Below are positions 32,916 through 41,547 of a DNA stretch of 64,000 bases, in pieces. Source of the DNA: Pseudoneobacillus sp052180215 (GTDB lineage: Bacteria > Bacillota > Bacilli > Bacillales > Cytobacillaceae); NCBI RefSeq assembly GCF_052180215.1, contig NZ_CP197471.1, forward strand, positions 4,426,001 to 4,490,000. Direction: 5' to 3'. A program made the position numbers and the translations under genes. The notes beneath the pieces were generated by a model. It made no database searches, was not told where the DNA came from, and saw nothing but the letters and a program-made list of their open reading frames with translations. The number at the start of each line of letters is the position of its first letter. Position 1 is the stretch's first letter.

Positions 32916-33809
32916 TTATTTTTTCTTAGGAATCCGGATGGTGAATTGGTAATATTCCTCGAATTCTTCTTCATCCGAATTTAAATTTATTCCGCTATCC
33001 GCTACCATTGATAACGATTGACGAATCGTATTAACGGCAATTCTCATATCTTTACTAAATGCCTTACGTTTCGGCTTTGGTTTTGGATTGTTTTGTTCTA
33101 GTAATTTTACGACTCTATCTTCCGTTTGCTTAACGTTTAAATTCTTCTCAATAATTTCAGCTACTAATTTTACTTGCAGCTCTGGGTTTTTTAACGGAAT
33201 AAGGGATCTTGCATGTCTTTCTGTTATCGATTTATTTAGAAGTGCATCTTGAACTTCTTGAGGAAGCTTCAAAAGACGTAATTTATTCGCAACAGTAGAT
33301 TGTCCTTTTCCTAATCTTTGTGCAAGTGCTTCTTGGGTTAAATTATGAATTTCTAATAACTTCCCATAAGCAATCGCTTCTTCTATTGGTGATAATTCCT
33401 CACGTTGAAGATTTTCAATTAATGCAACAGAGGCAGTTTCGGTATCACTTAAATTTTTAATAATAGCCGGAACTTCTTCCCAGCCAAGGCGATTCATTGC
33501 ACGCCAACGACGCTCCCCAGCAATGATTTCAAATTTGTCATGGTCAAGCTCACGAACAACAATTGGTTGTATGATCCCGTGGGTATGAATTGTCCGGGAT
33601 AGTTCCTCAATTTTTTCATCATCAAATACCGTTCTCGGTTGGAAACGGTTGGGAATGATATGACCAATTGGTATTTTACGAATCTCTTCATGCACTTCTT
33701 CTAGTTCTTGTTGATCAATGGTAAAATCTTGATCATTAACCTCTTGTTCTGCTATAGCTTGATCTCCCTTTTCGCCGAGGCCAAAAAAGCGTGAAAAAGT
33801 ATTTTTCAT
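32916..33809 (-). CDS. noc: Noc nucleoid occlusion protein
   Basis: 297 residues from the ATG at 33809. The N-terminus MKNTFSRFFGLGEKGD is the membrane-targeting amphipathic helix typical of Noc. A ParB-like CTP-binding domain (IIAGERRWRAM) and HTH (TQEALAQRLGKGQSTVANKL) follow. It binds NBS sites across the chromosome and stops FtsZ assembly over the nucleoid. It is a parB paralogue, here separated from parA by a terminator. Confidence 0.96.
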   Translation of the reverse strand: MKNTFSRFFGLGEKGDQAIAEQEVNDQDFTIDQQELEEVHEEIRKIPIGHIIPNRFQPRTVFDDEKIEELSRTIHTHGIIQPIVVRELDHDKFEIIAGERRWRAMNRLGWEEVPAIIKNLSDTETASVALIENLQREELSPIEEAIAYGKLLEIHNLTQEALAQRLGKGQSTVANKLRLLKLPQEVQDALLNKSITERHARSLIPLKNPELQVKLVAEIIEKNLNVKQTEDRVVKLLEQNNPKPKPKRKAFSKDMRIAVNTIRQSLSMVADSGINLNSDEEEFEEYYQFTIRIPKKK

Positions 33810-33941
33810 CACCCTACACCACCTTTACGAAACTCCCATATTACATATTCTTTATATAAATGACAATGTCCTGCCTTTAAAATACATTTTAAAACAAAAT
33901 TAACATGAATTCGTAAAAATTGTAATCCCTTTTTCGACGTT

Positions 33942-33973
33942 TCCAACAGAATACCTAAATTTCTTTTCGACAG
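33942..33973. promoter_or_regulatory. Possible Spo0A boxes between noc and rsmG
   Basis: TTCGACA at 33966-33972 is an exact reverse Spo0A box (TGTCGAA) and TTTTTCGACG about 20 bases away is a near match. They lie about 150 bases upstream of noc. Function is inferred from motif only. Confidence 0.35.
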
Positions 33974-33978
33974 TTTTT

Positions 33979-34695
33979 TTATTCTATTGGCGTTTTATTA
34001 GGAGTACCAGGCTTTCTTGGATATTGCTTTGGAGTGTTTTTTTCTTTTTGAATAAAAATAATGTTTCGTTCACTATTTTCAATTGGAAGTAAAAAAGACT
34101 CCTGCTTTATCATTTTCCCACCTAATGTTTGAATTGCTTTTTGGGCAGATTTTAGTTCATCTTCTGCACTTGCCGCCTTCATTGCAATAAATAGTCCACC
34201 CTTTTTGACAAGTGGAAGACAAAGTTCACTTAAAACCGAGAGTCTTGCAACAGCTCTTGCTGTTACTAAATCAAACTGTTCACGGAATTCTTTATTCTGC
34301 CCGAAGGTTTCAGCACGATCATGCACAAAGCGAACATCTTTTAATTGTAACACCTTTGCCAAGTGCTCTAAAAAGGATATTCGTTTATTTAAGGAATCTA
34401 CAATGGTTACATGAATATTTGGAAAGGCTATTTTGATGGGGATACTCGGAAAACCAGCACCCGCTCCAACATCACAAACAGTTATTGGTGATGTAAAATC
34501 GTGATAAAACCCTGCTGAAATAGAATCAAAAAAATGTTTTAAATATACATCACCTTTTTCAGTAATCGCAGTTAAATTCATTTTTTCATTCCATTCAACA
34601 AGTGTTTCATAATAAATTTCATATTGTTTTAATTGTTCAGCGGTAAGCGTAATCCCCTTTTCCGCCAATAACTCTTGAAATTGGTTCACATTCAT
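33979..34695 (-). CDS. rsmG: RsmG, 16S rRNA (guanine-527 N7) methyltransferase
   Basis: 238 residues with the SAM-binding Rossmann motif VCDVGAGAGFPSIPIKIA and the TARAVARLSVL segment of the GidB family. It makes m7G527 in 16S rRNA; loss gives low-level streptomycin resistance. It lies 31 bases after mnmG in the mnmE-mnmG-rsmG cluster. The C-terminal tail (KQYPRKPGTPNK) is typical of Bacillus. Confidence 0.97.
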   Translation of the reverse strand: MNVNQFQELLAEKGITLTAEQLKQYEIYYETLVEWNEKMNLTAITEKGDVYLKHFFDSISAGFYHDFTSPITVCDVGAGAGFPSIPIKIAFPNIHVTIVDSLNKRISFLEHLAKVLQLKDVRFVHDRAETFGQNKEFREQFDLVTARAVARLSVLSELCLPLVKKGGLFIAMKAASAEDELKSAQKAIQTLGGKMIKQESFLLPIENSERNIIFIQKEKNTPKQYPRKPGTPNKTPIE

Positions 34696-34726
34696 TTATG
34701 TCAATCCTTTTTTCTCTTGATTATGA

Positions 34727-36607
34727 CTAGATACGAGCAATTTTCCCCTGTTCTAAGTAGATCAGTAAGATGGAAATATCAGCTGGGTTAACACCTGAAA
34801 TGCGAGATGCTTGTGCAAGTGAAATCGGTCTAACCTGTTTTAATTTTTGACGAGCTTCATTTGCTAAACTAGAAATGGCATCATAATCGATATTTTCAGG
34901 GATTTTTTTATCCTCCATTTTTTGCAAACGTTCCACTTGCTGCAATGACTTTTCAATATAACCTTCGTACTTAATTTGAATTTCTACCTGCTCTTTTACA
35001 TCCTCATGAAGTTCCACTTCGGATGGGGCAAGCTGGTCGATATGGCTATAGTTCATTTCAGGGCGCTTTAATAAATCTGCTGCACGGATTCCGTCCTTCA
35101 GTTCACTTCCACCCATTTGTTTAATTAATTCTTGAACTTCACCAGAAGGTTTTAAGATGATTGTCTTTAAACGTTCTTTTTCATCTTCAATCTTCTTTTT
35201 CTTTTCTAAAAATTTTTCATATCTCTCATCAGAAATGATACCGATTCGATGTCCGATTTCCGTTAATCTTAAATCTGCATTATCATGACGAAGCAATAAA
35301 CGATACTCGGCTCTTGAGGTTAAAAGTCGATATGGTTCATTTGTCCCTTTTGTCACAAGGTCATCAATTAGAACTCCGATATAAGCATCAGAACGACTTA
35401 AGATCACTTCTTCTTTACCAAGTGATTTTAATCCAGCATTCATACCGGCCATGATTCCTTGACCAGCTGCTTCTTCATACCCAGAAGTACCATTGATTTG
35501 ACCAGCAGTATATAAACCTTTCACTTTTTTTGTTTCAAGAGTTGGCCATAACTGTGTTGGAACAATCGCATCATACTCAATGGCATAGCCTGCACGCATC
35601 ATCTGAACTTTTTCTAAACCAGGTATCGTCTTAAGGATTTGATTTTGAACATCCTCTGGTAAACTTGTTGATAGTCCTTGTACATAAACCTCATGTGTAT
35701 TTCTACCTTCTGGCTCTAAAAAGATTTGATGGCGCGGCTTATCATTAAAGCGCACTACTTTATCTTCGATGGATGGGCAATAACGTGGACCTGTCCCTTT
35801 AATCATGCCTGAATACATAGGGGAACGATGAAGGTTATTGTCAATCAATAAATGAGTTTGCTCATTTGTATAAGTTAACCAACATGGAAGTTGGTCTGTA
35901 ATGTATTTGGTTGTTTCATACGAAAAGGCTCTTGGCACATCATCGCCAGGCTGAATTTCCGTTTTACTATAATCAATAGAGTTGCTATGGACTCTTGGGG
36001 GTGTTCCTGTCTTAAAACGGACAAGATCAAAGCCAAGTTCTTGAAGATGTTCCGATAATTTAATCGATGGCTGCTGATTGTTAGGACCACTTGAATATTT
36101 TAATTCACCAAGAATAATTTCCCCGCGAAGGAAAGTCCCTGTTGTAATGACAACCGTTTTCGAGCGGTATACTGCACCTGTTTGGGTAATAACCCCTTTA
36201 CAGACATCATCTTCCACAAGAAGTCTTTCAACCATCCCCTGCAATAAGGTTAAATTCGGTTGATTTTCAATCGTCTTTTTCATTTCATGTTGATAAGCAA
36301 ACTTGTCCGCCTGTGCTCTAAGAGCTCTTACCGCTGGACCTTTTCCTGTATTCAACATTCTCATTTGAATATAGGTTTTATCGATATTACGTCCCATTTC
36401 TCCACCAAGAGCATCAATTTCTCGAACAACGATGCCCTTAGCAGGTCCACCAACAGATGGATTACATGGCATAAACGCAACCATATCCAAATTAATCGTA
36501 ATCATTAAAGTTTTTGCACCGACACGTGCAGCTGCAAGACCTGCTTCACTGCCTGCATGTCCAGCACCAATAACGATGACATCATAATTCCCTGCCTCGT
36601 ATTGCAT
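34727..36607 (-). CDS. mnmG: MnmG (GidA), tRNA uridine 5-carboxymethylaminomethyl modification enzyme
   Basis: 626 residues from the ATG at 36607 (ACAGGAGGTAAAG just upstream; an in-frame ATG at 36625 overlaps that site). It has the FAD-binding VIGAGHAGSEAGLAAAR, the GidA signatures GPRYCPSIEDK and AGQINGTSGYEEAAGQG, and a helical C-terminus. With MnmE it installs the cmnm5 group on U34 of tRNAs reading two-fold degenerate codons. It lies 53 bases after mnmE. Confidence 0.97.
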   Translation of the reverse strand: MQYEAGNYDVIVIGAGHAGSEAGLAAARVGAKTLMITINLDMVAFMPCNPSVGGPAKGIVVREIDALGGEMGRNIDKTYIQMRMLNTGKGPAVRALRAQADKFAYQHEMKKTIENQPNLTLLQGMVERLLVEDDVCKGVITQTGAVYRSKTVVITTGTFLRGEIILGELKYSSGPNNQQPSIKLSEHLQELGFDLVRFKTGTPPRVHSNSIDYSKTEIQPGDDVPRAFSYETTKYITDQLPCWLTYTNEQTHLLIDNNLHRSPMYSGMIKGTGPRYCPSIEDKVVRFNDKPRHQIFLEPEGRNTHEVYVQGLSTSLPEDVQNQILKTIPGLEKVQMMRAGYAIEYDAIVPTQLWPTLETKKVKGLYTAGQINGTSGYEEAAGQGIMAGMNAGLKSLGKEEVILSRSDAYIGVLIDDLVTKGTNEPYRLLTSRAEYRLLLRHDNADLRLTEIGHRIGIISDERYEKFLEKKKKIEDEKERLKTIILKPSGEVQELIKQMGGSELKDGIRAADLLKRPEMNYSHIDQLAPSEVELHEDVKEQVEIQIKYEGYIEKSLQQVERLQKMEDKKIPENIDYDAISSLANEARQKLKQVRPISLAQASRISGVNPADISILLIYLEQGKIARI

Positions 36608-36660
36608 TTCTTTACCTCCTGTCAAAACCTAAAAAGGTTCTGTATGACTAATTAATTAAA

Positions 36661-38040
36661 CTACTTTCCAAGACAGAACTGGGAGAATAGCTGATCGATT
36701 AGGCTTTCATGGACACTTTCTCCAATAATTTCTCCTAATAGTTCCCACGTTCTTGTAAAATCAATTTGCACGATATCAATTGGCGTTCCAGATTCTATTC
36801 CAAAAATAGCATCTTCAATAGATTGTAACGTTTGATGTAATAATGCGATATGACGGCTATTTGAAACATATGTCATATCCCCCGCTTCAATGGAACCTTC
36901 AAAGAAAAGACTCGCAATAGCCTCTTCTAATTCATCCACCCCACGGTCTTCCAATAGTGAAGTGCGAATGATTTTGTGCTCCTTCGCTAATTCTTCAACT
37001 TGTTCCATCTGAATCTTCTGCGGAAGATCTGTTTTATTGATAATGACAATGACGTCCATACCTTCAACAGCTTTAAAAATATTCTCATCTTCTGGAGTAA
37101 ATTCATCAGAATAATTAAGAACTAATAATATTAAATCGGCCTCTTTTAATACTTGACGAGACTTTTCAACACCGATTCGTTCCACGATATCTTCTGTCTC
37201 ACGAATTCCCGCTGTATCTAGTAATTTTAACGGAACACCACGAACATTGACATACTCTTCAATAACATCCCTAGTAGTTCCAGGAATATCCGTTACAATC
37301 GCCTTATTTTCTTGAACCAAACTATTTAGTAGAGAGGATTTACCTACGTTTGGACGACCTACAATAACAGTAGACAACCCTTCTCTTAAAATTTTACCTT
37401 GTTGCGATGTTTGCAATAAATTTTTTACTTCCATTCTCACATTCTTTGCTCGATCAAGAAGTAATTGATGGGTCATTTCTTCGACATCATCATATTCAGG
37501 ATAATCAATATTTACCTCAACATGTGCCAAAGTCTCTAATATTTCTTGCCTTAATCTTTGAATTAATCTTGAAAGCCTTCCTTCCATCTGACCTAATGCC
37601 AAATTCATAGCACGATCCGTTTTGGCTCTAATTAAATCCATAACCGCCTCAGCTTGAGAAAGATCAATTCTACCGTTTAAAAAGGCACGCTTTGTAAACT
37701 CACCAGGTTCAGCCAATCTTGCCCCATTATTTAAAGTGAGCTGAAGTACACGATTAACCGAAACAAGTCCACCGTGGCAATTAATTTCTACCACATCTTC
37801 TTTCGTAAAGGTTTTAGGGCCTTTCATCACTGAAACCATTACTTCCTCTGCAACCAATTCTGTTTTTGGATCTACTAAATGTCCATAATGAATGGTGTGA
37901 GTAGCAACATCCTTCAGTCTTTTTCCTCCAACTCCTCTAAACAACCGATCCGAAATCTCTATAGCCTGTTCTCCACTTAGTCTGACGATCGCGATAGCTC
38001 CCTCTCCCATCGGAGTGGAAATAGCCGCTATTGTATCCAT
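36661..38040 (-). CDS. mnmE: MnmE (TrmE/ThdF), tRNA modification GTPase
   Basis: 459 residues from the ATG at 38040 (MDTIAAISTPMGEG), identical in length to B. subtilis; AGTAGGTG is 13 bases upstream and a TTG two codons earlier is possible. It has an N-terminal folate-binding domain, a helical domain with an inserted G domain (GRPNVGKSSLLN, DIPGTTRD, DTAGIRET, NKTD), and the C-terminal CLGK with the reactive Cys. It partners MnmG. Its upstream region holds DnaA boxes. Confidence 0.97.
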   Translation of the reverse strand: MDTIAAISTPMGEGAIAIVRLSGEQAIEISDRLFRGVGGKRLKDVATHTIHYGHLVDPKTELVAEEVMVSVMKGPKTFTKEDVVEINCHGGLVSVNRVLQLTLNNGARLAEPGEFTKRAFLNGRIDLSQAEAVMDLIRAKTDRAMNLALGQMEGRLSRLIQRLRQEILETLAHVEVNIDYPEYDDVEEMTHQLLLDRAKNVRMEVKNLLQTSQQGKILREGLSTVIVGRPNVGKSSLLNSLVQENKAIVTDIPGTTRDVIEEYVNVRGVPLKLLDTAGIRETEDIVERIGVEKSRQVLKEADLILLVLNYSDEFTPEDENIFKAVEGMDVIVIINKTDLPQKIQMEQVEELAKEHKIIRTSLLEDRGVDELEEAIASLFFEGSIEAGDMTYVSNSRHIALLHQTLQSIEDAIFGIESGTPIDIVQIDFTRTWELLGEIIGESVHESLIDQLFSQFCLGK

Positions 38041-38124
38041 TTCCAAGTGACACACCTACTTTCTAAAACCTTTAAACCTATTTATTAAATAAATGAAATA
38101 TCAACAATATCAGAAGATAATTAA

Positions 38125-38178
38125 TTATCCACAAAAGAATAAATGAATCTCTTTATTTTAACTTATCCACATGTGAAT
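38125..38178. promoter_or_regulatory. DnaA-box group upstream of mnmE
   Basis: Two perfect TTATCCACA boxes lie at 38125-38133 and 38163-38171. A one-mismatch reverse box (TTATTCACA) overlaps the second, forming TTATCCACATGTGAATAA. The group sits in AT-rich DNA about 3.4 kb from dnaA, outside the two canonical oriC clusters. The motif is directly visible; the role is unknown. Confidence 0.75.
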
Positions 38179-38283
38179 AACAACAAACAATGACTAAGGA
38201 TATTTTTAAAAAGTTTCAATATAAAAAGCAGTTAAAACGATGAGGATCCGTATCGAAAAAATCTAACTAAATGAAACCTAACC

Positions 38284-38323
38284 ATAAAAAAAGTCCCCAG
38301 TCTTTTGGACTGAGGACTTCTTC
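38284..38323 (-). terminator. Terminator downstream of jag, past the repeat
   Basis: On the minus strand AAGTCCTCAGTC pairs with GACTGGGGACTT around a short loop and runs into seven Ts. It lies after repeat copy 2, so the repeat is probably transcribed as the 3' UTR of the rpmH-rnpA-yidC-jag transcript. Confidence 0.9.
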
Positions 38324-38335
38324 ATTTTATTTAAG

Positions 38336-38505
38336 GCGGTTTTCGTATAGATTGAAGTTTTCGTAAAAATCCCAAAAGCCGGATTTTTACAGCTGCCCTT
38401 AATGAGTGAGCAGCTCTTTTCTTGATTTCCTAAAGAATTTTAATCAAATACTTACGTAAAATCATTCTTTATTAGTTAAAAACAACAAAGTTTTATAAAA
38501 GAGCC
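38336..38505 (+). repeat. 171-bp structured intergenic repeat, copy 2 of 3
   Basis: Begins GCGGTTTTCGTATAG and ends AAAAGAGCC, abutting the jag stop codon exactly. Stem A (GTAAAAATCC 38363-38372 with GGATTTTTAC 38381-38390) is perfect. Stem B has one mismatch. Confidence 0.9.
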
Positions 38506-39126
38506 TTATTTAACTGGAGTGATCACAATAAATCGATGTGGTTCAGTTCCGTCTGAATACGTTTTTACTTTTCTATTTTCGACTAAAGCGGTATGAATGA
38601 CTTTTCGCTCATACGAAGGCATTGGTTCAAGGGCTACATTTTGGCCTGTTTTGATAGCTTTTATTGCTAAGCGTTCTGCCAGTTGGATAAGAGTATCATT
38701 TCTTCTTTTACGATAATCTTCAGCATCCAGGGTTACCGTAAAATAGTGGTCCGCATAACGGTTAATCACTAATTGAGTAAGATACTGAAGTGAATTAAGA
38801 GTCTGTCCTCTTTTTCCAATTAATAAGGCAATTTTTTCTCCAGAAAGACTAAATAATACATTTTTTCCTTCTTGGGTTATGTCAATTTTAATCGGAACTT
38901 CCATTTGTTCACTAACACTTATAAGAAAATTCTTTGCCTCGTCAATTGGATCCACTTTGACAGTTACTTTTACGACAGCTGGTCGTGAACCAAAAATACC
39001 AAATATCCCTTTTTTACCTTCATCGATGATTGAAATTTCTGTGCGGTCTTTTGTTGTCTTAAGTTGAGCTAAAGCTGATTCTACTGCATCTTCGACATTT
39101 TGTCCTGTAGCAGTTACTTGTTTCAC
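38506..39126 (-). CDS. jag: Jag (KhpB/EloR) RNA-binding protein
   Basis: 206 residues: an N-terminal Jag_N domain (VTATGQNVEDAVESALAQL), a KH domain with GKRGQTLNSLQYL and a C-terminal R3H domain (SYERKVIHTAL, GTEPHRFIVI). RNA-binding partner of KhpA, linked to cell elongation and sporulation. The GTG start overlaps the yidC stop by four bases. Confidence 0.96.
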   Translation of the reverse strand: MKQVTATGQNVEDAVESALAQLKTTKDRTEISIIDEGKKGIFGIFGSRPAVVKVTVKVDPIDEAKNFLISVSEQMEVPIKIDITQEGKNVLFSLSGEKIALLIGKRGQTLNSLQYLTQLVINRYADHYFTVTLDAEDYRKRRNDTLIQLAERLAIKAIKTGQNVALEPMPSYERKVIHTALVENRKVKTYSDGTEPHRFIVITPVK

Positions 39127-39899
39127 TTTTTTGCTCCTCCCGCGTTGCCGGTAGCCGTAGCCTTTAAATCCGGCCCTTTAATAAAGTAGGTTTGAACAAT
39201 CATAAAGAGGTTACCAACTACCCAATATAACGATAAAGCGGCTGGGAAGTTGATTGCAAACACGATAATCATAATCGGCATCATCCAAAGCATCATAGCC
39301 ATTTGAGGATTTTGGTTAGCTGTACCTGCCATCATCATCTTTTGTTGAATAAATGTTGTTGCCCCTGCGACAAGTGGCAGGATATAAAAAGGATCCGGAG
39401 AACCTAAGTCAAACCACAAAAAGCTATGTTCTGCAATTTCTCTTGTTCTAGAAATGGCATGATAAAATCCGATCAAAACCGGCATTTGAATCACTAATGG
39501 GAAACATCCAGCTAAAGGATTTACACCATGTTTTTGAAATAATTGCATTGTTTCTTGCTGTAATTTTTGCTGTGTTTTTTGATCCTTTGAACTATATTTT
39601 TCCTTTAAAGCAGCCATTTCTGGTTGAAGGGCTTGCATCGCCTTTGAACTTTTGGTTTGCTTAATCATTAAAGGTAAGATAGCTAATCGAACAATAATGG
39701 TAACTAATATAATGGATAATCCAAAACTTCCCCCAAAAGTCTCAGCCACTTTAACAATAAACCAAGATAATGGGTAAACAATGTATTCATTCCAAAAACC
39801 CGTACTTTCAGCTGTAATAGGTTGTTTTACTTGCGTACAACCCGATAAAAACAACATTATCGAGATGAGACCGATTACAAGAAATATTCTCTTTTTCAA
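39123..39899 (-). CDS. spoIIIJ: SpoIIIJ/YidC1 membrane protein insertase
   Basis: About 258 residues from a TTG at 39899, with AAAAGGAGG eight bases upstream; a longer in-frame start at 39929 would place that site inside the gene. It is a lipoprotein precursor (lipobox LFLSGC) with five transmembrane helices and the YidC core (KMQALQPEM-like AMQALQPEMAALKEKYSS, GVNPLAGCFPLVIQMPVLIGFY). It inserts membrane proteins and, in Bacillus, is needed for forespore sigma-G activation. Part of the conserved rpmH-rnpA-spoIIIJ-jag cluster. Confidence 0.96.
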   Translation of the reverse strand: MKKRIFLVIGLISIMLFLSGCTQVKQPITAESTGFWNEYIVYPLSWFIVKVAETFGGSFGLSIILVTIIVRLAILPLMIKQTKSSKAMQALQPEMAALKEKYSSKDQKTQQKLQQETMQLFQKHGVNPLAGCFPLVIQMPVLIGFYHAISRTREIAEHSFLWFDLGSPDPFYILPLVAGATTFIQQKMMMAGTANQNPQMAMMLWMMPIMIIVFAINFPAALSLYWVVGNLFMIVQTYFIKGPDLKATATGNAGGAKK

Positions 39900-40102
39900 A
39901 CCTTTTTTCCTCCTTTTAGATTTATCCAAAAATAATAGACAAGAAGCTTGTCCAATAAATTTTTAATTTAGCCCCTATCCCCTGACATAACAGTATTTTA
40001 CCAATAAGTACCTTGAATAAAAAGTGGAAAATATGCCATAGAGAGGATAATCTTCCGACAAAAAAGCCATTCCATGTCGATATGGACACAAAAAGTTCAG
40101 TT

Positions 40103-40456
40103 TTAGTCGACTGATTTTTTTTCTAACACCTTAGCAATTTTTAGAACATGAATCATGCTGCTTTTTACCTCCGCAAAGCTCATGGTGGCGGCAGGTTTTC
40201 TGGCAATCACAATTAATTCCACATCTTTATGTAATTGATTTGAAATTTCCAGGAAGGTTTGTCTCAAATATCGTTTAATTCGATTTCGGGTTACGGCATT
40301 GCCAACTTTTTTACTTACGGATAGTCCAACACGATAATTGGTTTGATCGCTTCTTCTTAAGCAGTAAACAACAAATTGTCGATTAGCGACCGATTTCCCT
40401 TTTTTGAATACTTCCTGAAATTCGGCATTCTTTTTTATTCGAAAAGTCTTTTTCAT
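40103..40456 (-). CDS. rnpA: RnpA, protein component of ribonuclease P
   Basis: 117 residues, basic, with the RnpA signature SVSKKVGNAVTRNRIKRYLRQ. With the RNA subunit it matures the 5' ends of tRNAs. It lies between rpmH and yidC; a hairpin at the rpmH stop may reduce its expression relative to L34. Confidence 0.97.
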   Translation of the reverse strand: MKKTFRIKKNAEFQEVFKKGKSVANRQFVVYCLRRSDQTNYRVGLSVSKKVGNAVTRNRIKRYLRQTFLEISNQLHKDVELIVIARKPAATMSFAEVKSSMIHVLKIAKVLEKKSVD

Positions 40457-40579
40457 ATGTATACACCTGCATTTTCTATATAACGGGGTCTTGGATCATA
40501 AAAGCCACTAAAACTAGTGTTACCAAAAGCCTTTTGCTTAGAACAAACTTACGCTAAAGACTTTTAAAAATAAATAAAT

Positions 40580-40615
40580 ATTAGAAAAAAGACCACTGAG
40601 ACATTTCAGTGGCCT
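40580..40615 (-). terminator. Attenuator or terminator between rpmH and rnpA
   Basis: GGCCACTGA/TCAGTGGTC hairpin followed by six Ts on the minus strand, beginning at the rpmH stop codon. Confidence 0.85.
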
Positions 40616-40748
40616 AAGCAGATAATACTTTTCTTCCTTTTAGACGACGGCGAGCTAGAACTTTACGTCCGTTTGCACTGCTCATACGACTACGGAAACC
40701 GTGAACTTTGCTATGTTTACGCTTATTTGGTTGATACGTTCTTTTCAT
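40614..40748 (-). CDS. rpmH: 50S ribosomal protein L34
   Basis: 44 residues, MKRTYQPNKRKHSKVHGF and a basic C-terminus with GRKVLARRRLKGRKVLSA, the usual length. It has a strong GGAGGTGTC site upstream. First gene of rpmH-rnpA-spoIIIJ-jag and the left border of oriC. Confidence 0.97.
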   Translation of the reverse strand: MKRTYQPNKRKHSKVHGFRSRMSSANGRKVLARRRLKGRKVLSA

Positions 40749-41134
40749 TATATGACACCTCCCTGAGGAATTGCTGTTCAGACAGTCCTACCTATTATAT
40801 AGACCAAAGCTGAATATTGTCAACTCTCTCCTAAAGATTCTGGGGAAATTCCATCAATTCCCGAAAAAGGTCTATCTAATTTCATGAACTAAAAAAAGTT
40901 TAGAGGAAGAGCTAGATGAACAACAAACATCTTCTAACTAACATGGGAAATGTTCTTCATAAGCACAATGAACAACAAAATTCCTCTAACTGACATTAGA
41001 AATGTTCTTCATATCCTGCTACCAGCACAAACTTCTTTTTCTCCTTAACCTACATTTTTAATTTACATAGAAAAATTTCTTTTAGCCAAAATAACCAAGA
41101 ATTTTAGTTGATCCATTTTGTTCATTTATGAGTT

Positions 41135-41452
41135 TGTGGATAATTTTCGACATGATTTTTATTATCCACAACCCTTATTTACAGGTTTTTCACAAAAACA
41201 GCGCCTGTGGATATTTTTTATCCATAGGAAATGTATGTTGTGGATAAAACGAGAAAAAGCATTGCACCTCTTCAGTTTATTTGATATTATTATTGTGTTT
41301 TCACTCTGGATAAATACATTCTCAGTTTTATATTATCCACAAACTGTGGATAAGTTGTGGACAGGTTATTCAAGACCTATGTAAAACTTTGTCCACAAGT
41401 GGTGGATATTGTCGAAACTCCAACTTCTTACATTATTATATGTTTTTCCACA
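41135..41452. other. oriC, upstream DnaA-box cluster (incA/incB type)
   Basis: Perfect DnaA boxes (TTATCCACA or reverse) lie at 41135-41143, 41162-41170, 41239-41247, 41333-41341 and 41345-41353. One-mismatch boxes lie at 41206-41214, 41218-41226, 41389-41397 and 41444-41452. Two exact Spo0A boxes (TGTCGAA) lie at 41146-41152 (reverse) and 41410-41416. The 800-base rpmH-dnaA gap holds no convincing gene. A TATAAT at 41496-41501 is a plausible dnaA -10. Confidence 0.95.
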
Positions 41453-41547
41453 TAAACCGAGATGAATATTTATAAATTACAGGTTGTACAAGCTGTATAA
41501 TCTTAGTCAGATAGAAAAAAATTCATTAAAAAAGGGAGGGAGACTAT

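Noticed and set aside
41118..41384. 88-codon plus-strand frame in oriC
   Set aside because: Its codons run through the DnaA boxes, giving repeated Leu-Trp-Ile patterns; no ribosome site.
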